Shown here: piece by piece, positions 28,594-35,651 of the stretch | How the letters are laid out: every line of letters begins with the position of its first letter | Position numbering within the stretch: position 1 is the stretch's first letter | Assembly: GCA_024276195.1 (NCBI GenBank) | Contig: JAJRXR010000078.1 | Location: 1-51,172, forward strand | Direction: 5' to 3' | Length of the DNA stretch: 51,172 bases | Source of the DNA: Planctomycetota bacterium | Lineage (GTDB): Bacteria > Planctomycetota > Phycisphaerae > Phycisphaerales > UBA1924 | Translations under genes and position numbers: made by a program | Notes under the pieces: generated by a model | Database searches by the model: none | Seen by the model: only the letters and a program-made list of their open reading frames with translations | What the model was told of the DNA's origin: nothing

Positions 28594-29423
28594 GGACACC
28601 CGTCGGCGTACTCCAGCAAGAATGCGATCACGTCGGAAAAATCGAGTGACCCGAACGGCGGGGCCAGGTCTGTTAGGTCAAGGACGCCCATTCCGAACTG
28701 CGAGAGGTACACCAGCACGTCGGTCATATCGTGCAAGCCGAAGGGCGGCGCGATATCCGCCGGGTCGCACCCGAGCTCTCCGATCGGGATGCTGACCACG
28801 CCCCGGAGGCCGATTTTGTACTCGCCGGTCTCGCCCGGGCCGGACCAGTCGCTGATCGGGTCGAAGCCGCCGTTGCCGTCCGGCCCGGAGACCTCGGTGG
28901 GCGACGCAAAGTTGAACATCGGGCCGGCGATGCTCAGGGGCGACGACGGGCGTCCGGTGATGGCCAGGAAGTAGAGCCCGGGTTCCTGGATGCTCACATC
29001 GGTGCCGTCGGTCGAGAACGGGAGGAGCAGGGGGTCGGTCGTGCCCACCGTCGCGTCCTGGTTGGCAAGGAGAGCGAAACCAAGGAGCCCGTCCGGCTGG
29101 AAAAGGAACATCTGGGCGTCGAACTCGGCGAAGCCGTCGAACTCCATCAGCGTCGTGGCCCGGAACGCCTCGGGGTCGTCGATCCGGATCAGGTACATGT
29201 CTTGAAAGTCGCCGCCGATGCCGCGACCGGGCAGCGCCCCGGGGCCTCCCAATCGCCCAGAGATCACGAGCACGCCGCCGCCGGTTCCGGTGACGACTTG
29301 GGCGCTCCCTGGGAAGCTGCCGGCATCGCCACCCCCGCCCTCGCCCTCGTCCCAATCTGGCCCTGCGGCCGCGCTTGCCCCCAACGCCAGAGCGATCGCC
29401 AGGCTGTATCGACGGATTGACAT
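28590..29423 (-). CDS. Secreted protein with GC-type dockerin
   Basis: 277 residues from ATG 29423 with strong GGAGGAGAG. The signal peptide is SLAIALALGASAAAGP. An acidic Gly-rich linker leads to a beta-sandwich region (DMYLIRIDDPEAFRATTL, FDAQMFLFQPDGLLGFAL, EPGLYFLAITG) resembling the pre-peptidase C-terminal/DVUA0089-like domains. The dockerin runs from CDPADIAPPFGLHDMTDVLV to LLEYADGCP. Its two halves are clearly repeated (APPFGLHDMTDV / APPFGSLDFSDV). Exported; role unknown. The TAA stop shares TTAG with the kinase stop. Confidence 0.85.
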
Positions 29424-29696
29424 ATTCTCTCCTCCTCGGCCCGGATCGGGCTCCCCTGACCCTATCACATCGCCCGATGCGAGTGAAGCGCCCGCTCGGT
29501 TCCATCGGTTCTCCGGGCTTTCCGGGGGGATTTCTCGGTCGGCGGGCGGGGCAGTGAGTGGGGCTGCGGGCGTGGGCGGCTCTGGCTCAGAATCGGGTGG
29601 GCGACCCTCGGTGCGTAGACTCCCGACCTGCCGGCGCTGGTCTGGGGCGCGTCCTGGGGCGTCGGCGACTCAATCCACACGCGCGGAGACCGAGAC

Positions 29697-31154
29697 ATGA
29701 CGGATGTAATGACGGAAGGGTCGTCCAACAAGGTGACGATCGAGGACGCCGGCCCGTGCCGGAAGAAGATTGTGATCGAGATCCCCGCCGAGGTCGTGAG
29801 CGCCAAGCTCACCGAATCGCTCGACACCATGATCCACGAGGCGCCCGTCCCGGGCTTTCGCAAGGGGCGCGCCCCGCGCCGCCTGATCGAAAAACGATTC
29901 GGCGCCTCCCTGCGCGATGAGACCAAACGCCAGCTCATGAGCTCGGCCTACGCCGAGGCCATCGAGCAGAACTCGCTCAAGGTCCTGGGCGAGCCCAGCT
30001 CCGAGTCGTTCGCAACCGCCGAGGTTGAGCTCGGCAAGCCCCTGGCCTTCGACGTTGAGGTCGAGGTTGTTCCCGAGTTTGATATGCCGAGCCTCGAGGG
30101 GATCAAGATTCTCAAGCCCGCCGCCGAGGTTCCCGAAGACCTGGTCAACGAGGAAATCGACAAGCTCTGCATCAACGAGGGCTCGCTCGAGCAGCGTGAC
30201 AAGGCCGAGCCGGGCGACTACATCACCGGGCGAGGCACGATGACCGGCAAGGTCAAGGACGACGAGAAGACGTTCCACGACATCGAGGGCGCCGTCGTCC
30301 GTGTGCCCGAGAAGGATTCCGACGGCAAGGGCATGATCCTCGGCGTGATGGTCGATGATCTCGCCAAGCAGCTCGGCACGCCCAAGGCCGGCGACACCGT
30401 CTCGATCAAGGTCAAAGGCCCCGAGAACCACGAGGTCGAGGAGATCCGCGGGACCGACGTGACGATCACCTTCGCCGTCGAGCGGGTGGACACGATCATC
30501 CCGGCTCCGCTGACAGACGTCATCGCCAAGTTCGGCCTCGAAAGCGAGGCTCAGCTCCGCGATGGCATGTCCTCGCGCCTCCAGCAGCGGGCCGAGACGC
30601 AGCAGAAGACCGTTATGCGTCAGCAGGTCATCAAGCACCTGCTCGAGAACACGGAGTTCGAGCTGCCCCAGCGTCTGACCGCAGGCCAAGCCGCACGGAA
30701 CCTCGAACGCCGACGCATGGAGCTGATGTACCGCGGCGCCGACGTGCAGCAGATCGAAGAGCACATCGCAGAGCTTCGCGCCGCGAGCGCGACCGACGCG
30801 GTCCGCGAGCTGAAGATGCTCTTCATCCTGGCCAAGGCGGGCGAGGACCTCGGTGTTCAGATCGAGGAGGCCGAAGTCAACGCCATGATCTCGCAGATCG
30901 CCCTCGAACGCGGCGAGCGCCCGGAGAAGCTCCGTCAGGAGCTGATCCAGAACAACCGCGTCCAGTCGCTCGTCCAGCAGATCCGCGAGCACAAGACGAC
31001 CGACGCCATCCTCGACAAGGCCGAGATCGAGGAGGTCAACGCCGACGACTTCAACGAACGTATGAAGGCGGAGGGCGAGGGCGCCGACAAGCCCGCAGCA
31101 AAGAAGAAGACCACCACCAAGAAGAAGGCGTCTACCAAGAAGTCTGACGACTGA
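29697..31154 (+). CDS. tig: Trigger factor, ribosome-associated chaperone
   Basis: 485 residues from ATG 29697 with GGAGA upstream. The N-terminal ribosome-binding domain has the signature PVPGFRKGRAPRRLIEKRFG. The middle domain aligns with the FKBP region but key positions are changed: the usual IPGFEDGI segment reads GVMVDDLAKQL, so prolyl isomerase activity is doubtful. The helical C-terminal chaperone domain (about 285-440) is normal. A Lys/Thr-rich tail (AAKKKTTTKKKASTKK) extends it beyond the usual 430-450 residues. A strong terminator follows. The start lies 273 bases from the divergent dockerin gene. Confidence 0.93.
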   Translation: MTDVMTEGSSNKVTIEDAGPCRKKIVIEIPAEVVSAKLTESLDTMIHEAPVPGFRKGRAPRRLIEKRFGASLRDETKRQLMSSAYAEAIEQNSLKVLGEPSSESFATAEVELGKPLAFDVEVEVVPEFDMPSLEGIKILKPAAEVPEDLVNEEIDKLCINEGSLEQRDKAEPGDYITGRGTMTGKVKDDEKTFHDIEGAVVRVPEKDSDGKGMILGVMVDDLAKQLGTPKAGDTVSIKVKGPENHEVEEIRGTDVTITFAVERVDTIIPAPLTDVIAKFGLESEAQLRDGMSSRLQQRAETQQKTVMRQQVIKHLLENTEFELPQRLTAGQAARNLERRRMELMYRGADVQQIEEHIAELRAASATDAVRELKMLFILAKAGEDLGVQIEEAEVNAMISQIALERGERPEKLRQELIQNNRVQSLVQQIREHKTTDAILDKAEIEEVNADDFNERMKAEGEGADKPAAKKKTTTKKKASTKKSDD

Positions 31155-31184
31155 TTCTTCCTGGTCTGATTGAGAACACCAATC

Positions 31185-31216
31185 GGGCGCTCGCCTCCTC
31201 GGCGGGCGCCCTTTCT
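31185..31216 (+). terminator. Rho-independent terminator of tig
   Basis: An 11-bp G/C stem, GGGCGCTCGCC with GGCGGGCGCCC (one T-G pair), has a 5-base loop TCCTC and is followed by TTTCT. It lies 30 bases after the trigger factor stop. Confidence 0.85.
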
Positions 31217-31234
31217 CATGCGCTGTGCTCTGGC

Positions 31235-31552
31235 TCAGGCTTTGCGAGACTCGCGCTGCTCCGGGCTGGGCAGCGGCAGGTTCACCGAGCCGCAGTCCGG
31301 GCAGATCAGCCCGATCGACGCCTCGGGCAGCCCGGTCAGGTCATGCCCGCAGGCGTGGCACGTCGGCGCCGAGAGCTTGTGTGTCACGCGGTGCACCATC
31401 GCCGCGACCGTGATCACCGCGACCCCGATGATCGGCAGCGCAGGCCACGACACGAGCGACAGCAACCCGAAGACGGCAAGCCCCGAGCCGACGAGAATCG
31501 CCAGCACCCGGAGGCGCAGCTTGTGCAGAAAGCTCAGGTGTTTCAGGTTCAT
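31235..31552 (-). CDS. Small zinc-ribbon membrane protein
   Basis: 105 residues from ATG 31552. A basic N-terminus (MNLKHLSFLHKLRLR) is followed by two hydrophobic spans (about 16-35 and 38-55, VLAILVGSGLAVFGLLSLV and ALPIIGVAVITVAAMV). A cytoplasmic rubredoxin-like knuckle CHACGHDLTG...CPDCGSVNLP follows. Planctomycetes encode many such membrane zinc-ribbon proteins of unknown role. AGGAGG lies 11 bases upstream. It converges on trigger factor across the terminator at 31185-31216. Confidence 0.7.
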   Translation of the reverse strand: MNLKHLSFLHKLRLRVLAILVGSGLAVFGLLSLVSWPALPIIGVAVITVAAMVHRVTHKLSAPTCHACGHDLTGLPEASIGLICPDCGSVNLPLPSPEQRESRKA

Positions 31553-31651
31553 GACGCTGCGGGCCTCCTGCCCTTCTCCCGCCCCGAGCCTCCGGGGCAT
31601 GCGTATTGAACCCGACCCGACGCGCCGCGTCCAGCCCGCAGGAAAGGCGGG

Positions 31652-32287
31652 CTAGAGGGGGCGGTAGAGGTCGATGACTTTGCGGATCTCGCCGGGGCCT
31701 TTGAGGTCGTTGAGCTGGATCTCGATGCCGTCCTGGCCCGAGCTGGAGATCCCGATCGACCCCACGCCCCAGACCCGCTGCCAGAAGGTCTGGTCGATCT
31801 GGATGTTGCGGATGTTGTCGTGGACCACCTCAGAGCTCGATCGCGCGAGGATGCCCTTCTTCTGGATCGTCCGCTTGTTGGTGATGACCAGCGCGGCGGA
31901 CATGGTCTTGAGCCACCAGACAAACAACACCCCGAACCCCACGACCGCGACAAACCCGCCCAGGATCGCCAGCCACGTCCGCCCCTCGGTGCTCAGCCCC
32001 ATCACCACGCCGACCAACCCCGCGATCATCCCCAGCGCTACGCCGCTGAAGCTCAGCGGCCTCGCCCTGACCATGCACGGGCGGAGGGTGCGGACGGTCT
32101 GCTCCGGGCCAGAGTCCGCCGGCAGCCCAGCGGCCGTTGCCTTGTCCGGCGCGGGGGCCGCCGCCTCGGCGCTCGCCTCGGGGACACGGTTGATGTCGCC
32201 GCAGTGCGGGCAGGCGACCTTCGTCCCCGCGGCCTTGTCCTCGAGCTCGAGCTCCCGCTCGCAGTTGTCGCAGATAATCGTGATCAT
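31652..32287 (-). CDS. PH-domain (DUF304-like) membrane protein with N-terminal zinc ribbon
   Basis: 211 residues from ATG 32287. The N-terminus has a zinc ribbon ICDNCERELELEDKAAGTKV...CPHCGDINRV. An Ala/Pro linker leads to two transmembrane helices (about 85-105 and 110-130). The bacterial PH domain follows: LVITNKRTIQKKGILARSSS, VVHDNIRNIQIDQTFWQRVW, GVGSIGISSSGQ. Such bPH_2 proteins are usually membrane-bound with unknown ligands. It lies between the small zinc-ribbon gene and citrate synthase, same strand, with separate spacing. Confidence 0.8.
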   Translation of the reverse strand: MITIICDNCERELELEDKAAGTKVACPHCGDINRVPEASAEAAAPAPDKATAAGLPADSGPEQTVRTLRPCMVRARPLSFSGVALGMIAGLVGVVMGLSTEGRTWLAILGGFVAVVGFGVLFVWWLKTMSAALVITNKRTIQKKGILARSSSEVVHDNIRNIQIDQTFWQRVWGVGSIGISSSGQDGIEIQLNDLKGPGEIRKVIDLYRPL

Positions 32288-32467
32288 CGGTTCCCCATCG
32301 TCCTCAGAGCGTACCACAAGGCTTGTTCGGAGATCGCCGGCGCACATTCCGAGGCGCCGGTCGCAAACAACTCAGAGCGGGAGCGCCAGCGACCAAGGAG
32401 AGCGACAGGAGGTCAATACCCACGAACCGGATTCCCGTGGTCGCTGGCACTCCCGGCTCGGTTTAGG

Positions 32468-33634
32468 TCACCCGTTCCAGGTCCGCAGCTCTGGCCCCGT
32501 GTACGCGACGCGCGGGCGGATCAGGCGGTTGTTGGCGTGCTGCTCGCTGATGTGCGCACACCAGCCCGACATGCGGCTGGCGACGAAGATCGGCGTGTAC
32601 TGAGGAACCGGAATCCCCATCGTGAAGTACGTCATCCCGCACGGGAAATCGACGTTCGGGAAGATCTTCTTCTGCTCTTCCATGATCGTCTGCACCGCCT
32701 CGCCCAGCTCGAAGAGGCGGACAAACTCCTCGCCGCGCGCCTCGGCCGCCTTGCGCCCCAGCGCATGCAGGATCGGCGCCCGGTGGTCGCCATTTTTGTA
32801 TACTCGATGCCCGAAGCCCATCAGCTTGCGCTTGGTGGTGAACGCGTTGTCCATCCACGCCTGGATTTTGCCCGCGTCGTTCTCGGGGCCGATGTCCTTG
32901 CGGATCTCGGAGAGCATCTCCATCGCCGCCTCGTTGGCCCCGCCGTGCAGCGGGCCTTTGAGCGCTGCGATCGCGCCAGTGACGGCGCCGTGCATGTCGC
33001 TGAGCGTCCCCGCGATCACCCGCGCCGTGAACGTGCTCGCGTTGAAATCGTGCTCGGCGTACAAAACAAGGCTCACATCCATGACCTTGACGGCCTCGGG
33101 CGTCGGCTTCTGACCCGTCATCATCCACAGCAGGTTGGCCGCGTGGCTGAGCGAGTCGTCCGCCTCGATGAACTCGCGCCCGTCGATCGAGTTCTGCATG
33201 TGCCCGATGATCGTCGGCGTCTTGGCCAGCAGGCGGATCGACTTGCGCAGGTTCGCCTCGGGGGTGATGTCCTGGCACTCGGGGTCGAGGTGCCCGAGGA
33301 TGGAGACCGCCGTGCGCAGGATGTCCATCGGCACCGCGCTGTTGTTCTTCACCAGCTCGCCCGAGGTCATGAGAAACTCTCGGACCGTCTCGGGCAGGCC
33401 CCGCTCGCTGATGAGAATCTTGTTGAAGGCCTCAAGCTCGCTCGTGCTGGGCTTGTCGCCCTTAAGCAGGAGGTACGCGACCTCTTCGAACGAGGCGTTG
33501 GCCGCGAGATCGGCGATCTCGTAGCCGCGGTAGATCAGCGCGTCCTGCTCGACCTTGCAGATGGCGCTCTCGCCGGCGATAACGCCCTCGAGGCCCTTGG
33601 CCATCGTGGGGGGGGTGGGGGTGCTGGTGCTCAT
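32468..33634 (-). CDS. gltA: Citrate synthase (or 2-methylcitrate synthase)
   Basis: 388 residues from ATG 33634 with GGAGG upstream. The catalytic triad is visible: His in GPLHGGANEAAM, His in MGFGHRVYK and Asp in FPNVDFPCGMTY. CoA-binding and C-terminal RPRVAYTGPELRTW motifs fit the short bacterial (type I, dimeric) citrate synthases, a group that also includes PrpC. It condenses oxaloacetate with acetyl-CoA (or propionyl-CoA). A PrpB-like methylisocitrate lyase lies one gene upstream, so methylcitrate synthase is a real alternative. An inverted pair of REP-like repeats lies in its upstream region. Confidence 0.88.
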   Translation of the reverse strand: MSTSTPTPPTMAKGLEGVIAGESAICKVEQDALIYRGYEIADLAANASFEEVAYLLLKGDKPSTSELEAFNKILISERGLPETVREFLMTSGELVKNNSAVPMDILRTAVSILGHLDPECQDITPEANLRKSIRLLAKTPTIIGHMQNSIDGREFIEADDSLSHAANLLWMMTGQKPTPEAVKVMDVSLVLYAEHDFNASTFTARVIAGTLSDMHGAVTGAIAALKGPLHGGANEAAMEMLSEIRKDIGPENDAGKIQAWMDNAFTTKRKLMGFGHRVYKNGDHRAPILHALGRKAAEARGEEFVRLFELGEAVQTIMEEQKKIFPNVDFPCGMTYFTMGIPVPQYTPIFVASRMSGWCAHISEQHANNRLIRPRVAYTGPELRTWNG

Positions 33635-33709
33635 CGGTCCTCCTTGGTGAGTGGAGCGGATTATAGGAGGCGCCCTCACCCCTCGTTCCTCCCTCGTACT
33701 CCACCTCTT

Positions 33710-33732
33710 GTGGCACGGGCGTCCCGCCCGTG
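33710..33732. repeat. REP-like palindromic repeat, family A, copy 1
   Basis: A 23-base unit made of GTGGCACGGGCG then TCCCGCCCGTG; the core CACGGGCG/CGCCCGTG can fold into a hairpin. An exact inverted copy lies at 33803-33825, with 70 bases between. Intergenic, upstream of citrate synthase. Confidence 0.8.
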
Positions 33733-33802
33733 ATCTCGGTCTTCCCTTCTTCGTGCCTTCTTCCTCGCGCAAGATAGGGAGAATGAAGAGAAATCACGAG
33801 TA

Positions 33803-33825
33803 CACGGGCGGGACGCCCGTGCCAC
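33803..33825. repeat. REP-like palindromic repeat, family A, copy 2 (inverted)
   Basis: Exact reverse complement of 33710-33732. The two together form a large potential cruciform, the layout of a REPIN (paired inverted REPs). Confidence 0.8.
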
Positions 33826-33851
33826 GAGGGGGAGGAGTTCGGAGTCGGAGA

Positions 33852-34586
33852 TCAGGGCGCGGCAGCGCTCTTCTCACGCCTCCAGCCGCACTCGGGGCAG
33901 CCGGAGCGGTAGTCGTTGGCGAGGTCGTAGGCGCAGGTGGGGCAGCGCCCTTGGCGCTGGCGTACGCGCCCCCGAGCTGAGAGCGCGGACATTGGGACAA
34001 TCCAGGCCATGATCGCGAAAATAGAAACGTCCAGGGCGAACCCAATGGGCCGAACTCGAAAGGGGATGATGATCCAGTCGGGTAGGCCGTCGGACCTCCG
34101 TCCGACTCGACTGGGATCGAGCGGGTGAGCATTGATTAGAAACCAGCCCCCCGAAACCTGATAGTCATTGGCGCCCTGGCCAGCAATTGAGCATTCAAGG
34201 GAACGGAACGGGAAACCAAACCGATGGTCCCCTCCGCCAAATGCGTCGCCAACTCTTAGATTGTCATGGCGGCGTAGTAGCCGTTTTGCCCGCAACTCGG
34301 TTGCTGGCTCGCAGAGTAAAAACGTTTCCGTTTCAGGTGGATCTACTCCAATAGACGGCATGAAAAACTTTGTCACAGTGAGGAACTCGTGTACATAGCC
34401 TCGATGGTGGATCGTTCTGAACCGGCGATCGTAACTGGTGAAGTATCCGGCCTCTCTCCATGGGCTATCTAACCAGCTACGGAGATACGGTGTGTTCGAC
34501 GGAATAATCGCAACAGCAATGGTCGCGAGAAGTCCAAATAGCGTGCAGTAGAGCACCTGACGACGCCTTGTGAGTCTCTTTCTCAT
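33852..34586 (-). CDS. Membrane protein with C-terminal zinc ribbon, unknown function
   Basis: 244 residues; ATG 34586 overlaps the upstream prpB stop (ATGA). An N-terminal helix (VLYCTLFGLLATIAVAII) and a second near 195-215 (FALDVSIFAIMAWIVPMS) flank an extracytoplasmic domain of about 160 residues with no recognised fold. The tail has a zinc ribbon, CPTCAYDLANDYRSGCPECG, very common in planctomycete membrane proteins of unknown role. The DNA is A/T-richer than its neighbours. Its tight coupling to prpB is probably positional rather than functional. Confidence 0.7.
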   Translation of the reverse strand: MRKRLTRRRQVLYCTLFGLLATIAVAIIPSNTPYLRSWLDSPWREAGYFTSYDRRFRTIHHRGYVHEFLTVTKFFMPSIGVDPPETETFLLCEPATELRAKRLLRRHDNLRVGDAFGGGDHRFGFPFRSLECSIAGQGANDYQVSGGWFLINAHPLDPSRVGRRSDGLPDWIIIPFRVRPIGFALDVSIFAIMAWIVPMSALSARGRVRQRQGRCPTCAYDLANDYRSGCPECGWRREKSAAAP

Positions 34587-35506
34587 CCCGCAGGAAACTC
34601 CCACGCCGTCCCGGGCGTGTATCCCACCAAGTCATACAGCTCCTCCCGCGTCTGCATCTCGCCCACGAACCCCTCGACCGTGCCGGTCTTCTTCAGCTCC
34701 GCCAGCGCCCGCGAGACCGCGCCCATCGCCACGCGCAGCGTCGTGACGGGGTAGATCACCAGGTGGTACCCCAGCTCGCCGAATCGTTCCAGCGGGATCA
34801 GCGGCGTCTTGCCGAACTCCGTCATGTTCGCAAGCAGATATGGTCCTGCTCCCTCTCCCCTCTGGGGAGAGGGTTGGGGTGAGGGGCTCCCCGTCTTCAT
34901 CGCCTCGCTGAACCGCCCGAACTCGTCCTCGCTCGCCAGCCCCTCCGGGAAGATCATCTCGGCGCCCGCTTCAACGTACGCCCTGGCCCGCTCGACCGCT
35001 GCGTCAAACCCCTCGACGCCCTTGGCGTCGGTGCGGGCGCAGACGATGAACTCGCCTCCCGAGCAGTCCTGGCTCGCCTTGGCCGCCCACTGGACTTTGC
35101 TCACAGCTTGTTCGATCGGGATCAGTGATTTGCCGTCGAGGTGTCCGCACCGCTTGGGGAAGACCTGGTCCTCGATGTGCAGCCCCGCCGCTCCCGCCCG
35201 GGCGTACTCGATCACCGTGCGCCGGACCATCTCCTCCTCGCCAAACCCCGTGTCGGCGTCCGCGATCACGGGCAGGCCCGAGCCGTCGCATACTTCCCGC
35301 ACGACGCGAGCGAAGTGGTCCAGCGTCAGCAGCCCGACGTCCGGCACGCCCGCCGCGACGCTCGTCGCCCCGCCCGAGACGTAGCACGCCTCGAATCCCG
35401 CTTGGGCGACCGCGCGGGCGACGAGGGCGTTGAAGGCGCCGGGCGCCGCGACGACGCTCTTGTCCATCAGTTCACGCAGACGACGACCGGGGTGCGGTGT
35501 GCTCAT
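34583..35506 (-). CDS. prpB: Methylisocitrate lyase-like enzyme (PrpB family) with in-frame REP insertion
   Basis: 307 residues from ATG 35506. ICL/PEPM barrel motifs: SGGATSVAAGVPDVGLLTLD, DADTGFG (metal site), IEDQVFPKRCGHLDGK (catalytic Cys) and LLANMTEFGKTPLIPLERFG. The C-terminal MQTREELYDLVGY is typical of PrpB, which cleaves 2-methylisocitrate to pyruvate and succinate. Between EAMK and YLLANMTEFG lies an extra SPSPQPSPQRGEGA stretch, encoded by a palindromic repeat (34851-34886) that keeps the frame. Homologues run directly into PLLANMTEFG here. Its stop overlaps the zinc-ribbon gene. Confidence 0.88.
   Translation of the reverse strand: MSTPHPGRRLRELMDKSVVAAPGAFNALVARAVAQAGFEACYVSGGATSVAAGVPDVGLLTLDHFARVVREVCDGSGLPVIADADTGFGEEEMVRRTVIEYARAGAAGLHIEDQVFPKRCGHLDGKSLIPIEQAVSKVQWAAKASQDCSGGEFIVCARTDAKGVEGFDAAVERARAYVEAGAEMIFPEGLASEDEFGRFSEAMKTGSPSPQPSPQRGEGAGPYLLANMTEFGKTPLIPLERFGELGYHLVIYPVTTLRVAMGAVSRALAELKKTGTVEGFVGEMQTREELYDLVGYTPGTAWEFPAG
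34851..34886. repeat. REP-like palindromic repeat, family B, inside prpB
   Basis: A perfect 10-bp stem CCCTCTCCCC/GGGGAGAGGG with loop TCT is followed by TTGGGGTGAGGGG. This unit is very abundant in many bacterial genomes and when translated gives SPSPQPSPxRGEG. Here it is in frame within a conserved enzyme. Confidence 0.85.
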
Positions 35507-35651
35507 GGGTCACTCTAGGGGGGACTTGTGCTGCTCACCCGTCCCCGGGTCAGTGCTCTCCCGGCGCATGTGCGGAAGTGATTGTCTTGGCGCTCGATCG
35601 AACGGGGTGATTGCGGTTGTGGCGGCGTCCTGCGACAGGTAGCATCGGGCC

